DNA of 64,000 nt from CAWGYQ01 sp963817395 (GTDB lineage: Bacteria > Acidobacteriota > Vicinamibacteria > Vicinamibacterales > CAVPJW01). This document shows positions 20,962-32,386 of the stretch, in pieces (position 1 is the first letter of the stretch; each line of letters opens with the position of its first letter). A program made the translations under genes and the position numbers. Below the pieces are notes generated by a model that saw nothing but the letters and a program-made list of their open reading frames with translations, had not been told where the DNA came from and did no database searches. The stretch spans positions 124,001 to 188,000 of the forward strand of contig CAWFOC010000007.1 of the NCBI GenBank assembly GCA_963817395.1, read 5' to 3'.

Positions 20962-22125
20962 ATGAATCGCCGCGAATTCGTGCGCCACATGTGCTACGGC
21001 GGGATTGCCACGTGCGCCCTCCCGAGCGTCAGCTTCGCGCAGGTCAAACAGACTGGCAGGCTCGTCTTCGTGCTGCTGCGCGGCGGGTTCGATGGCGTCG
21101 CCGCCGTCGTGCCGTACGGCGACCCGGACTATCGCACCGTTCGCGGCGCGTTTGCGTTCGACCAATCGGAGCTGACCCCATTCGATGACACCTTCGGCCT
21201 GGCGCCTGGCCTGGCGCCGCTCCGCGCGCTGTGGGACAGCAACGAGCTCGCCGTGTTGCATGCAATGGCAATCCCGCACCGGACCCGCAGCCACTTCGAT
21301 GGACAGGCCATCCTGGAGACAGGACTCGATCGCCCTGCGGGATCGTCGGACGGATGGCTGAACCGCCTGCTGCAAGTGATGTCCGGCCGGCGTTCCGGAA
21401 TCGCCATCGCGGCCGGCATGCCGCTCTCGTTGACCGGTTCCTATGAAGTCGAGAGTTGGTCACCCACACGGCTGGGCGTCGTCGACGATGGATTCCTCGA
21501 GAGACTGGTAGTGCTCTATCGCACAGATGCCGCTTTGCACGGCCGCTTCGAGGCCGCGTTGCAGCAGTCCGAACTGGTGGGCGAAGAGCCGATGGCCCGA
21601 GGGAATGCGCGGCGCGGGGGCACGACTCCACTCATGCAGGCTGCAGCCCGAATCCTTCGGCAGGAGGAGGGTCCGAACATCGCCGCCATGGAATTCAGCG
21701 GATGGGACACGCACGCGAACCAGGGAACGGCCGGCGGCGCGCTGGACCGTCTGCTCGGGGAGCTCGCGCAAGGGTTGCTCGCCTTCCGTACGGAGATGGG
21801 CCCAGCCTGGCAAACCACAACGGTGGTCGTCATGACGGAGTTTGGACGCACGGTTCGTCCGAATGGCACGAGAGGAACCGACCACGGGACCGCCGGTGCC
21901 GGATTCGTCCTGGGGCCACGCCTCTCGCGATCACAGGTGGTGTCGGACTGGCCTGGTCTCGGGCAGAGCGCGCTCTATGAAGCGCGAGATCTGAAGCCGA
22001 CGCTCGACACACGTTCCATTTTGAAAGCCGCGCTGGCGGGCACGTTCGATCTGACGAACGCACAGCTCGAGCGGGTCTTCCCGAACTCGACAGCTGTCCG
22101 CGCTTCGGCCGGATTGATGATCTAA
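20962..22125 (+). CDS. DUF1501 family exported protein
   Basis: 387 residues from the ATG at 20962, with GGAGGTGAC just upstream. The N-terminus MNRREFVRHMCYGGIATCAL is a twin-arginine signal. The fold is alkaline-phosphatase/sulfatase-like: LVFVLLRGGFDGVAAVVPYGD, HRTRSHFDGQAILETG, EFSGWDTHANQG and TTVVVMTEFGRTVRPNGTRG, then GTDHGTAGAGFVLGP. These hold metal-ligand-like Asp and His residues. The substrate is unknown. It forms a two-gene operon with the DUF1800 gene and converges on the binding protein at 22199. Confidence 0.88.
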   Translation: MNRREFVRHMCYGGIATCALPSVSFAQVKQTGRLVFVLLRGGFDGVAAVVPYGDPDYRTVRGAFAFDQSELTPFDDTFGLAPGLAPLRALWDSNELAVLHAMAIPHRTRSHFDGQAILETGLDRPAGSSDGWLNRLLQVMSGRRSGIAIAAGMPLSLTGSYEVESWSPTRLGVVDDGFLERLVVLYRTDAALHGRFEAALQQSELVGEEPMARGNARRGGTTPLMQAAARILRQEEGPNIAAMEFSGWDTHANQGTAGGALDRLLGELAQGLLAFRTEMGPAWQTTTVVVMTEFGRTVRPNGTRGTDHGTAGAGFVLGPRLSRSQVVSDWPGLGQSALYEARDLKPTLDTRSILKAALAGTFDLTNAQLERVFPNSTAVRASAGLMI

Positions 22126-22198
22126 CGCGACGGCCCCGCCCGAACACTCGTGCTCCTCTGGCGCGCAGGGCCACGGAGCCGCGGCCAGACGCGACGTG

Positions 22199-23377
22199 CT
22201 ACGGCTCAATCCAGTCGCCGAGCGATTCGAAGCGCCCGTTTCGGAGCTCGCACATGAACCCGGCTCGCTGGGCGTGGTGGTTGCCCGTTGAGAAGCTGAC
22301 CGGCGGCATGATGCCGCCACTATCCCAACCGCGAACAGACTCCATCGCGTCGATGAAGCCTTCTCTGGTCAACTGACGCCCGGCGCGTTGAAGGCCCTCG
22401 ACGACGAGACGGCCATAGACATACCCGTACAATGAATACCGGTTCAGCGGATGATCCGGGTAGTACCGGGCCATCAATTGCCGGTACCGTTCGACGCCGG
22501 GTTCGCGCGCCACATTTGGATCCGGGTAGTAACAGAAGCCCAGCGTGCCCTCGGCGAAGCCACGCGGCACGTTCAGATACTGCTCGTCGGTGAGCGGGCC
22601 CGACGATACCATCCTGACGCCCGACCATTCGAGTCGAGACCTGGCGTCCATCACGGCTTGCGCCTGCTCGGGATAGAGCGCGAGGACGACAGCTTCGGGC
22701 GAGGCCCGCCGCACGGTCGCAAGCGCCTCTCTCAGATCTCCAGGCTTGCGCTCGGTGAGCGCCAGCGTTCCGGCGACGGCGTAGCCGAAGCGTGGAGCGT
22801 ACTCCAGCAAACGATCGAGAAAATACCGGCCGTAGACATTTGCGTCGTGCACGATGCCGATGCGCTTGAACCCTCGCGTTCCGGAGAGGTAGCGCAGCAT
22901 GACCTGGCTCTCGCCCAGATACCGCGGGTAGGACGTGAACACATAGCGATCGGCGTCGGCCGTCACGAGGGCGGTGTGAGGAAACATGTACGGCACCTTC
23001 AGCCGCATCGCGTACGGCGCGATCGACATCGCCGAAGGACCGCCGTGGTTGAAAATCAGGAAGACGCCGTCCTGCTCCACCAGCTTCTTCACATTCGCCA
23101 GCACGTCGTCCGGCGTCGCTGATGAGGGGCGTGGATAGCTGCGAATGTCGAGCAGGCGCCCGTGCACGCCGCCGCGGCTGTTGACGTCGCGGGCCACGAG
23201 GTGCATGCCGAGGTTTTCTTCGTCGCTGGCGAAGGCCTGTGTCGAGCCTTCGACGCCGATGAGAATCGTCGAGTCGGTGATGCCCGGCCCCGTCTGCGCG
23301 CGGCCGACCATCAACGAGGCTGCGGTGAGCGCCAGGGCCGCGGCAAGGAGGCGGCGATACGCTGTGAGGTGCGGCAC
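22199..23377 (-). CDS. Branched-chain-type ABC transporter substrate-binding protein
   Basis: 392 residues with a signal peptide (about 1-27, cleaved after MVGRAQ) and a type I periplasmic binding fold (TDSTILIGVEGSTQAFASDE; FLIFNHGGPSAMSIAPYAM; KRIGIVHDANVYGRYFLDRL). No permease or ATPase gene is adjacent, so it may deliver a ligand to a distant transporter or act as a sensor or chaperone for the oxidoreductase system upstream. It is the sixth and last gene of the molybdenum hydroxylase operon, 13 bp after the small protein at 23391. The ligand is unknown. Confidence 0.82.
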   Translation of the reverse strand: MPHLTAYRRLLAAALALTAASLMVGRAQTGPGITDSTILIGVEGSTQAFASDEENLGMHLVARDVNSRGGVHGRLLDIRSYPRPSSATPDDVLANVKKLVEQDGVFLIFNHGGPSAMSIAPYAMRLKVPYMFPHTALVTADADRYVFTSYPRYLGESQVMLRYLSGTRGFKRIGIVHDANVYGRYFLDRLLEYAPRFGYAVAGTLALTERKPGDLREALATVRRASPEAVVLALYPEQAQAVMDARSRLEWSGVRMVSSGPLTDEQYLNVPRGFAEGTLGFCYYPDPNVAREPGVERYRQLMARYYPDHPLNRYSLYGYVYGRLVVEGLQRAGRQLTREGFIDAMESVRGWDSGGIMPPVSFSTGNHHAQRAGFMCELRNGRFESLGDWIEP

Positions 23378-23390
23378 CTTCGAGAGGGCG

Positions 23391-23843
23391 CTACGAGCTC
23401 GAGGGGCTGACGGGACGGTGCGCCTTGAGGATCTCGTCCACCACGAACAAGTCGGTGAGCAGAGCGCGCAGGTGAATCGACGCGTTGAGATTGTCGATCA
23501 ACTGAGAGCTGATGGAAGGCTGCGCCAGCACCAGCTGCAGCAGCGCGAGACTGTCGCGCGCGTCCCGATCGACGACCTCGATGACGGCATGATAGCGCTC
23601 GGCGGGCTCGAGCTGCTGCCGATCGACGATGGACGAGAACACCTCGGTGAGACCGGTGAGCGCTGCCACCGATCGGCGCAGGAATTCACGAAGCTGACCG
23701 CCTGTCTGCGAGCCCTGATCCCCGGCCAGGCCTTGCGCGGCGTACGCCAGCAGAAACTCGTAGGTTTCCTCGATGACGTCCGAGCGTCGCTGCAGTTCGG
23801 CGCGCGGATCCACCGCAGCGAGACCGTCCGGCGAGTGCTGCAT
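23391..23843 (-). CDS. Hypothetical helical protein in the molybdenum hydroxylase operon
   Basis: 150 residues, no signal peptide or membrane helix, mostly predicted helix (VIEETYEFLLAYAAQGL; LIDNLNASIHLRALLTDLFV). Not recognised. It sits between the cytochrome b gene (7 bp) and the binding protein (13 bp), so it is surely co-transcribed. A role in maturation or assembly of the oxidoreductase is possible but unsupported. Confidence 0.6.
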   Translation of the reverse strand: MQHSPDGLAAVDPRAELQRRSDVIEETYEFLLAYAAQGLAGDQGSQTGGQLREFLRRSVAALTGLTEVFSSIVDRQQLEPAERYHAVIEVVDRDARDSLALLQLVLAQPSISSQLIDNLNASIHLRALLTDLFVVDEILKAHRPVSPSSS

Positions 23844-23850
23844 GCGATGA

Positions 23851-24687
23851 CTACCCGCGACGCGCCGGCTCGCTGCCGACGGTCCAACGCTGCGGGTCGT
23901 GATGCTCGAGGTATTGGCGCCTGGTGATCCAGCCGAGGATCATCGACTTCGTGATCCACCACTTCTCGGGCCGCACGGCGAAGTACACGTGCGCGATGAC
24001 GAGCCCCACCAGCCCGACTCCGGCAATGCCGTGTGCGACGTAGGTGAAGCCCCAGGTCGTGTCGGAGAACAGGTACGGATTGCGCGTGAACAGGGGCGTG
24101 CGGACGCGGACCATCATCACCAGCCCGCTCACGACGACGGCGATGCCGGCCAAAACAATGGCGAGATGATACAGACGATTCCCCAAGGGGTACTTGCCCG
24201 GCTTGGGACCGGGAACCTCGTGGCCCATTTCGCGCAGAAGCTCGGCCTTGAACTCGGGGACGTCCTTCGGGCCGACCCAGATGGACCAGAAATCGAGCCA
24301 GAACGTCGCGTGGACGATGTGAAAGAGGATCGACGCCGTGAGGACCAGCCCGGCCATCCAATGCCAGGTCACCCAAGCAAACTGCACTCCCACCACCGGC
24401 AGAAACGCGGTGAACAGCAGCACGAACATCGCGACGGCCATCACCCAGTGGAACAATCGGGCCACGAGCGAGTGGCGGGGAATGCGGGCCGGCAGGTCCG
24501 CACGCGCGGCCTCGAGCGCATCGGTTTCGACCGGGTCGCGCTTGCGATGGGCGGAGAACACCATGTAGCTCGCGTGGGCAAGAAAGAAGAGGATCCCGGC
24601 AAACAGCGAGGCCCAGAACAGGTCCCACGAGATGTGCGTCAGGACCCACTGACCCCACGGGTTGCGGCCCCACGTCAGGAAGTCCAT
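23851..24687 (-). CDS. Membrane cytochrome b (FdnI/b561-like)
   Basis: 278 residues from the ATG at 24687, which has a GGAGGG site 4 bp upstream and overlaps the FAD-subunit gene by 13 bp. Five hydrophobic helices carry candidate haem b His residues: ARLFHWVMA, TWHWMAGLV, ILFHIVHATFW and VIAHVYFAV. This matches the di-haem cytochrome b subunits that anchor formate dehydrogenase or hydrogenase. It probably takes electrons from the exported molybdenum hydroxylase and passes them to quinone; that link is inference from operon context. Confidence 0.85.
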   Translation of the reverse strand: MDFLTWGRNPWGQWVLTHISWDLFWASLFAGILFFLAHASYMVFSAHRKRDPVETDALEAARADLPARIPRHSLVARLFHWVMAVAMFVLLFTAFLPVVGVQFAWVTWHWMAGLVLTASILFHIVHATFWLDFWSIWVGPKDVPEFKAELLREMGHEVPGPKPGKYPLGNRLYHLAIVLAGIAVVVSGLVMMVRVRTPLFTRNPYLFSDTTWGFTYVAHGIAGVGLVGLVIAHVYFAVRPEKWWITKSMILGWITRRQYLEHHDPQRWTVGSEPARRG

Positions 24688-25688
24688 GATCCCTCCACGC
24701 CTCGGATCGCCCGCTTCACCAGGTTCCGCATCAGGGGAATCTTGTACGCGTTGTGGGCGAGCGGCACGGCGCCGACGACGGCCAGCTCGCCAGCCATCGT
24801 GGCGGTCTCCTCGTTGCGCGGCTTGCCGCGCACGGCATCCTCGACGGCGCGCAGTCGCCACGGCCTGGCGGCGACACCGTTGACCACCAGACGAAGCCGA
24901 TCGATGGCTTGCGGCGTACCGCTCAGCGCCGACGCCACGTTGACCAGCGCGAAATCCCAGACCTGTCGGTCGCGCACCTTTTCGAAATAGAACTGCTGGC
25001 CGGCTGATGCGGCCGGAATTCGAATCGCCGTCAGCAGGTCGCCGGGCGCGAGCACCGTCATCCGCGTGATGTCCACGCCCGGGCCGACGAAGAAATCCTC
25101 GGCTTCGACGATGCGCTCTTCAGCACCGTTTCTGATCACCATCTGCGCCTCGAGCGCGAGCAGTGCGGGAGCCGTGTCGGACGGGTTGACGGCGACGCAC
25201 CGGTCCGCGTCGAGAATCGCGTGCTCGCGATTGATGGCGGTTGGCGTATCGGCGTAGCAGATGTTGCCGCCGGCGCGGTAGCAGGGCCACCCGGCCCGGT
25301 AGTACCAGCACCGCGTGTCCTGCGAGACATTGCCCCCGAGCGTCCCCTGGTTGCGGATCTGAGGCGAGGCGACGAGCAACGCGGCCTCGGCGAGCAAGCC
25401 GTACTTTTCACGAACCACGGCGTGCCGCGTGATTTCGGTGAGCGTCGTCAATGCGCCGATCTCGAGGCCCTCGGCAGTTTCCCGAATGCCCTTCAGGCTC
25501 TCGATCGCCGTGAGATCGACCACGATGGGAGGCTTGCGAATGCGGTCTTTGAGCCAGTCGAAGCTGTCGAGGCCGCCGGCCATCACCCAGGCGTCACTTT
25601 GATGGCGCGCAAGAAGGTCCAGCGCCGCGTCGACGGTCGTCGGCTGGAACAACTCGAATGCCGGCATCACATCATGAATCACGGCCAC
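24675..25688 (-). CDS. FAD subunit of a PaoB-like molybdenum hydroxylase
   Basis: 337 residues, CoxM/PaoB family. The FAD site lies in VMAGGLDSFDWLKD and in SPQIRNQGTLGGNVSQDT. After it come four Cys at 127, 136, 144 and 164 (CWYY, WPC, NIC, DRC), spaced as in PaoB and 4-hydroxybenzoyl-CoA reductase beta, which carry an extra 4Fe-4S cluster. Aldehyde or aromatic heterocycle oxidation is therefore more likely than CO oxidation. It follows the large subunit by 13 bp and overlaps the cytochrome b gene. Confidence 0.88.
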   Translation of the reverse strand: MAVIHDVMPAFELFQPTTVDAALDLLARHQSDAWVMAGGLDSFDWLKDRIRKPPIVVDLTAIESLKGIRETAEGLEIGALTTLTEITRHAVVREKYGLLAEAALLVASPQIRNQGTLGGNVSQDTRCWYYRAGWPCYRAGGNICYADTPTAINREHAILDADRCVAVNPSDTAPALLALEAQMVIRNGAEERIVEAEDFFVGPGVDITRMTVLAPGDLLTAIRIPAASAGQQFYFEKVRDRQVWDFALVNVASALSGTPQAIDRLRLVVNGVAARPWRLRAVEDAVRGKPRNEETATMAGELAVVGAVPLAHNAYKIPLMRNLVKRAIRGVEGSWTS

Positions 25689-25701
25689 GGGTACCCTCCT
25701 G

Positions 25702-28130
25702 TCAAACGTGCGCCGCCAGCGGGTCGTGCGCGCGCTTGCCGCTTTCGAGCGACGTCAGAACCATGTCGGCCGTCACGGGCGCCCGGCGGAACAAATCGTC
25801 GCCGAGCGCGTCGGCGAGCGCCGTCAGGACGGCGCCGAAGCCAGCGCCGACAGGCGGTTCACCCACGCCGCGCGCGCCAACCGGGGTCTCCGGATCGGGA
25901 ATGTTCACCGCGTCCCACTGATAGTGCAGCGGGGCGTCGAGGATGGTCGGCGGCTTGTTGTGGTGGAAACGCCTGGCCAGCGCCACGCCGTACTGCGGGT
26001 CGTACACCCATTTCTGGGCGAGCGCGTGCCCGATGCCGAGCATCGAACCGCCGAAGATCTGCCCGCCGAGGCTGCGCGGATGGAGCACCGTGCCGACGTC
26101 GGCGACGGCCGTGTAGTCGATAACGCGGTAGACGCCGTGTCTCGACGTCCACCTCGACCTCCGCGAAGCCGATGACGAAGGAGTGGGTGTTGCCGTCGCG
26201 GGGATAGTTGTCCTTCGCCACCCCCATGAGACCGAGCCCGACGAGGGCGGCGGCAGATTTCTTCGTCACGTCATTGATGTCGGCGGGCAGCTCGTGCCCA
26301 TCGTACTTGCCACCCAGATCGATCGCCCGTTGGGCGGCCTGCGCGAAGCTCAGCCCGCGCCCGGGACTTCCCCGCCGATACACGCGCTCGCGGCCGATCT
26401 CGTAGTCGCCAGGCGCGCCGCCCAGGTCGCGCGCCGCAATCTCCTGCAGCTTCCCTCGCGCGTCCATGGCCGCGGCATGACCGGCGCGGGTCATGGCGTG
26501 CACGGTCTGACTGCCCGCCGAGACACAGCTCCACGGCAGATGCTTGGCGGTGCTGCCCCAGGTGACGTCACACTTCTCCCAGGGCATATCGAGCATCTCG
26601 GCCGTGACACGCATCACGTCGATCACCGAATGCGTGCCGAGGTTTCCGATGCCCGACTGGATGTACAGCTTGCCGTCGGGTCGAAGCGTGAACAGCGCGT
26701 CAAAGCCAATCGATCCGCCGACATACGGGCCGACCGCCAGGCCGATGCCACGCGCTTTTGATCCGCGTCGCTTGGGCGCCTGCTTCCGTTCGTCCCATCG
26801 AAAGAGCTCGGCTCCCCGGTCGAGCGCCTGCTTCACGAACGCGCTGGTCACGTGAGTCCGTGTGCCGTCCTTGTTCGGCGCGCCGTAGTCGGCCTTGCCC
26901 TCCGGCGCGTTGATGCGCCGGATCGCCACCTGATCGATGCCGAGCTGCCGGGCCGCCTTGCTCAGCACGGGCTCGAGAATGCCGTTGGCCTGCATGCCGC
27001 CCGGCGACCGCTGCGACGTGCGAGGCGGCGTGTTGGTGAGCACCGACACCCAGCGATAGCGCATGGCGACGGGCTGATATGCCAGCGAGCACATGCTGCC
27101 GCACGACGCGGCGTCGCCCTGCGGATTGTAGGGCCCGTTGTCCATCACGACGAAGAGATCGAGCGCGCCGATGCGCCCATCCTTGCGGAAGCCTACGCGG
27201 GCACGGCCGAGCAGACCCGCCCGCGCGCGGCCGATGTAGTGCTCTTCTTCGCGCGAGATGCGCATCATCACGGGCCGGCCCGTCTTCTTCGAGAGCAGCG
27301 CCGGAATCGCCATGCTCTGCGAGCCGGGGATCTTGCTGCCGAATCCGCCTCCGGTGTACTCGCTGATGATGACGACATCGGCCGGGTCGATGCCCACCCA
27401 GCCCGCCACGGCCGGCACCGTGCGCACGACGACTCTGCGTCGAGCCGTGCAGGTAAAGCTTGCCGTTCTGCCAGTACGCCATGGCCGTGCGGGTTTCGAG
27501 CGGCTGATGACTCGTGGACTGCGTGTGAATGGTCTCGTCGAGCACGAGCGCCGCTTCCTTGAACTCGGCGTCGAGATCGCCGTAGAGCCACTCATCCGCG
27601 GCCTTGCCCATCGGAAGCTGCCCATCGGCGGCGTGCGCGAAGTCGTCTGTCGTCCACTTGAACGTCGACAGCACGCGATTGACGTAGACGTTGCCCTCGG
27701 TGCGGGCGTTCGGGCCATCCGGACGAAGGCTGTGCAGCGGATCCACCACAAAGGGCAGCGCCTCGAGATCGAGCACAATCCGCTCAATCGCTTCCGCGGC
27801 GATGGTCTCGTCGGTAGCGGCCACGGCGAGAATCGGTTCGCCCTGATACAGGGGCTCGTTGGTGAGCGCAACCTCGGGCGCGATCCCTGTCTCGTTGGGC
27901 TTCACGGGGGGAAAATCGTCAGCGGTCAGAACGGCGTGCACGCCGTCCATCGCCAGCGCCGCGCTGGCATCGATGCGGCGCACGCGTGCGTGCGGCATCG
28001 GGCTCAGGAGCAGCTTGCAGAACAGCATCCCGTCCGCGCGATAGTCCTCCGCGTACTTCGCCTTGCCGGTCACCTTGGCCACGAGGTCGGGCGTGGTGTA
28101 GTCATGGCCGATCAGCTTGTAGTCAGCCAT
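25702..28130 (-). CDS. Molybdopterin large subunit (xanthine dehydrogenase/aldehyde oxidase family), frameshifted twice
   Basis: Catalytic subunit with molybdopterin cytosine dinucleotide. Start ATG 28130 (MADYKLIGHDYTTPDLVAKV). A break near 27,436 (one extra base) joins HGSTQS to VVRTVPAVAGWVGI and EYTGGGFGSKIPGSQSMA. A second near 26,140 joins VDVET to GVYRVIDYTAVADVG. The catalytic Glu is in GARGVGEPPVGAGFGAVLT near the C-terminus. About 809 codons in all. It lies one base after the 2Fe-2S gene stop. Both breaks are single-base and flanked by conserved protein, so the enzyme is probably intact in the organism. Confidence 0.88.
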
Positions 28131-28131
28131 T

Positions 28132-28768
28132 TCAGGCCCTCCGCATCAGCTCCGCGCCCCGCATCATGGCCGTCGAGAATCTTGTCGTAGTCCTGGCAGC
28201 GACAGAGGTTGCCCGAGATGCCGTGAGCCAGCTCCGCACGCGTCGGATTCGGGTTGACCTTGAGGAAGCCCACCGTGGCCATCACGAACCCCGGCATGCA
28301 GAAGGCGCACTGGAAGCCCTGCTCGTCGATCACACCCTGCTGCACCGGATGGAGCGTGCCATCGGCCGCCGCCAGTCCTTCGATCGTGGCCACCTTCCGG
28401 CCACGCACGCTGTGCGTCAGAATCGAGCAGGAGTAGTGCGGGATGTCGTCGATGAGCACGGTGCAGGCGCCGCACTCGGCGCGATCGCACCCCAGCTTCG
28501 TGCCCGTGAGGCCGAGCTTGTAGCGGAGCGTCGTGGCCAGCGTTTCCTGTTTCATCACGTCCACGCGCCGCACCTGGCCGTTGACGTTGAGCGACACGAG
28601 ACGCTCGACCGAGCCGGGGAGCGACGGCTGCCCCAGCACGGCATCGCGAAACAGATAGCTCGCCGATGAGACGGCGGCACCCGCCGCGATAATCCCCTTG
28701 ATGAAGTTTCGCCTCGAGACCGAGCCTCTCGCTTCGTCGCGGGCGTCGACGAGTTCGTCGTCTGCCAT
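28132..28768 (-). CDS. Tat-exported 2Fe-2S subunit of the molybdenum hydroxylase, frameshifted near the end
   Basis: About 211 residues. A twin-arginine signal (SRRNFIKGIIAAGAAVSSAS, near 19) marks export of the complex. Two 2Fe-2S clusters are visible: CDRAECGACTVLIDDIPHYSC, and CAFCMPG paired with GNLCRCQDYDKIL. After DKIL one extra base near 28,172 misleads the frame. Removing it gives TAMMRGAELMRRA and a TGA at 28132, directly before the large-subunit ATG. First gene of the operon 28768-22199, and the only subunit with its own signal, as in PaoA. Confidence 0.9.
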
Positions 28769-28873
28769 GGCGGTGACCTCTCGAGTTTCGATAGACCGGC
28801 GAGCGGGCCGAGGCGCGGGTGGCTGATGACCGGTCCACGCCGATCAGCTAGATTTTAGCCGCGTTCGACGGCC

Positions 28874-28891
28874 AGATGTCACGAGATGTCA
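28874..28891. promoter_or_regulatory. Direct repeat AGATGTCA with 10-bp period between divergent genes
   Basis: AGATGTCA occurs at 28874-28881 and again at 28884-28891, one helical turn apart, in the 192-bp gap between the molybdenum hydroxylase operon and the POT transporter. The arrangement suits a regulator binding tandem half-sites on one DNA face. Function inferred from position only. Confidence 0.35.
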
Positions 28892-28960
28892 TCGGCCGGC
28901 CAACTTTGCCGTCCGGACGCCGAACGTCTCGCGCTACGATTCGGCCCGGGCCGACGAAAC

Positions 28961-30261
<1,301 letters not shown>

Positions 30262-30265
<4 letters not shown>

Positions 30266-32225
30266 GGCGACGGGAGTCGTTCGTTCGCCGGAACGATCGG
30301 CAGCTCGATGAAGCTGGCAGCGCCGGACTTCCGGTAGATTCGCTGAGTGGCTTTCACGTAGTCGCCCGGCTTTGCCAGAAAGATATTCGGCACGAAGGTC
30401 TGAGGATTGCGGTCGTAGAGCGGAAACCAGCTCGATTGCACCTGCACCATGATCCGGTGGCCGGGCAGAAACACGTGATTCACAGTAGGCAGGATGAACT
30501 TGAACGCCAGTGGTGTATTCGACACGAGAGCCTTCGGCGACTCGAAGCTCTCGCGATACCGGCCGCGAAAGATGTCCATCGCGACGGCGAGCTGATAGCC
30601 GCCCATCTCGGGCTGACTGGGCACTTCGTCGGGATAGACGTCAATGAGTTTCACGACCCAGTCGCTGTCGGAGCCGCTCGTCGACGCCACGAGGTTGGCA
30701 ACCGGAGCGCCGCTGACGCGCACCGCCTCGGTGAGGACGGGCGTGGCATAGCTCAGGACGTCGAGACGATCGACGACGGCACGCTGGTCGGTGAGCAGCC
30801 AGCTCCTCCAACGATCGCTGTCGGCAAAGCGGATCGGACGCGGGAGGTACGGCACCGGTTTCGCCGGATCGGAGAGGTATTCGTCGTATCCGGCGTCGCC
30901 GGCAGCGCTGTTGTCTGGAGGTGCCGTGAATGAGAGACCAGAGCCCGCGGTCAGATACAGCGCCCTGGACGTTGTCTGCGCAGCCGCTGCCGCAGGACAA
31001 GGGCCATTTCTTCAATCGATCCCACCGGTTCTCGCCGGTGTTGTAGATGAAGACCGGTGGCGTGTCGGCTTTCGGAGCACCGTCCTTGAGGTACTGATCG
31101 AAGAAGGGCTTCAGCACGTCGCGGCGAAACTGCAGCGCCGTGTCGCCATCGAGCTTGAGCGGTCCGAGCGAGGCTCCCTCGTAGTTGACGCCGCTGTGGC
31201 GCCAAGGACCCATCACCAGGTAGTTCAAGTCGTTTGCGGCGTCCTTGGGCTCGCCGACCAGGTACGCATGAATCGCGCCCCACATGTCTTCCTGATCCCA
31301 GAGGCCCTGAATCCACATCGTCGGCACCTTCAACGCCTGCGAACTCATCGTGCGATCCAGCGCCTGCTCCTGCCAGAACGAGTCGTACGCGGGATGCTCG
31401 ACGAGCTTGCGCCACCACGGCAGCTGATCGAGCGCAGCCGCGGCGGCATAGTCGCCCGCGGAGCCCGCCCGCAGGAAGTTGTCGTAGTCGTCATAGCCCT
31501 TGCGCACGATCCGACTGCCCGACCCTCGCACCGTCGTCTGCTGTGTGAAGTAATCCAGGTTCACCTGTCTGAACGCGCCAAAGTGAAACCAGTCGTCTCC
31601 CATCCATCCATCGATCATGGGACTCATGGGCGCGGCGACTTTCAACGCCGGATGCGGATCGACGAGCGCCATCACTACCGTGAACCCCTCGTAGGAGCTG
31701 CCAAGCATCCCGATCCGGCCGTTGGATTCCGGGACGTGCTTCACGAGCCAATCGATCGTGTCGTAGGCGTCGGTCGAGTGATCCACCGCCGTCGGGTTGA
31801 GCGGCCCTTTCAACGGACGGGTCATCACATAGTCGCCCTCCGACCCGTACTTGCCACGCACGTCCTGAAAGACACGGATGTAGCCGTCGGCGACGAACAC
31901 TTCGTCGCCCTGCGGCAGCGTCGCCAGCATGCTCGGCGACTCGTTCCTGGTCGTTCGTGTCGCCGCGTCATACGGCGTCCGCGTCAGGATGAGCGGCGCG
32001 TTCTTCGCGCCTTTCGGTATGACGATCACCGTGTACAGCTTCACACCGTCGCGCATCGGCACCATGACCGTGCGTTTGACGTAGTCGTAGGACGTCGTCG
32101 GTTGGTGGTACCGACTCGGCCGCGTCAGGAGTGATCGGCGTCGTCTGCGAGCTGCCAGTTCTCGAGAGAGCAAGAAGAATCAGGACTGCCAGACGGGCAA
32201 CACCAAAGATCGCATGTGGATTCAT
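30262..32225 (-). CDS. CocE/NonD family alpha/beta hydrolase, exported, frameshifted twice
   Basis: The ATG at 32225 gives a signal peptide (MNPHAIFGVARLAVLILLAL...). A break near 32,112 leads into SYDYVKRTVMVPMRDGVKLY. The nucleophile elbow is GMLGSSYEGF (Ser). Another break near 30,962 restores LYLTAGSGLSFTAPPDNSAA and the C-terminal jelly-roll (HRIMVQVQSSWFPLYDRNPQ), ending at 30262. About 650 residues when repaired. Such S15/CocE enzymes hydrolyse acyl esters, N-acyl amides or Xaa-Pro peptides. It is divergent from the FMN oxidase. Both breaks fit one-base insertions. Confidence 0.85.
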
Positions 32226-32331
32226 TGGAGTACTCAACCGTTCTCCGAGCGGCGCCCAACTGCTGCCGCCGGGCGATGTCCCGTGATTGTAGCGCTCGGA
32301 CGCGGGCCTGCCGCGCCTCCCGAGCGGTGCG

Positions 32332-32360
32332 ACGACAGCTGGCTGGGACGGTGCTATAAA
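32332..32360 (+). promoter_or_regulatory. Candidate sigma-70 promoter for the FMN oxidase/sulfite oxidase pair
   Basis: ACGACA (32332-32337), 17 bp, TATAAA (32355-32360). Four of six -35 bases match consensus and five of six -10 bases do. A strong GGAGG (32376-32380) then sits 6 bp before the GTG start at 32387, giving a leader of about 20 nt. Confidence 0.5.
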
Positions 32361-32386
32361 TACCCATCTCTCTGAGGAGGTCGACC

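Noticed and set aside
22126..22198. Intrinsic terminator between convergent DUF1501 and binding-protein genes
   Set aside because: No stable stem followed by a T run could be identified.
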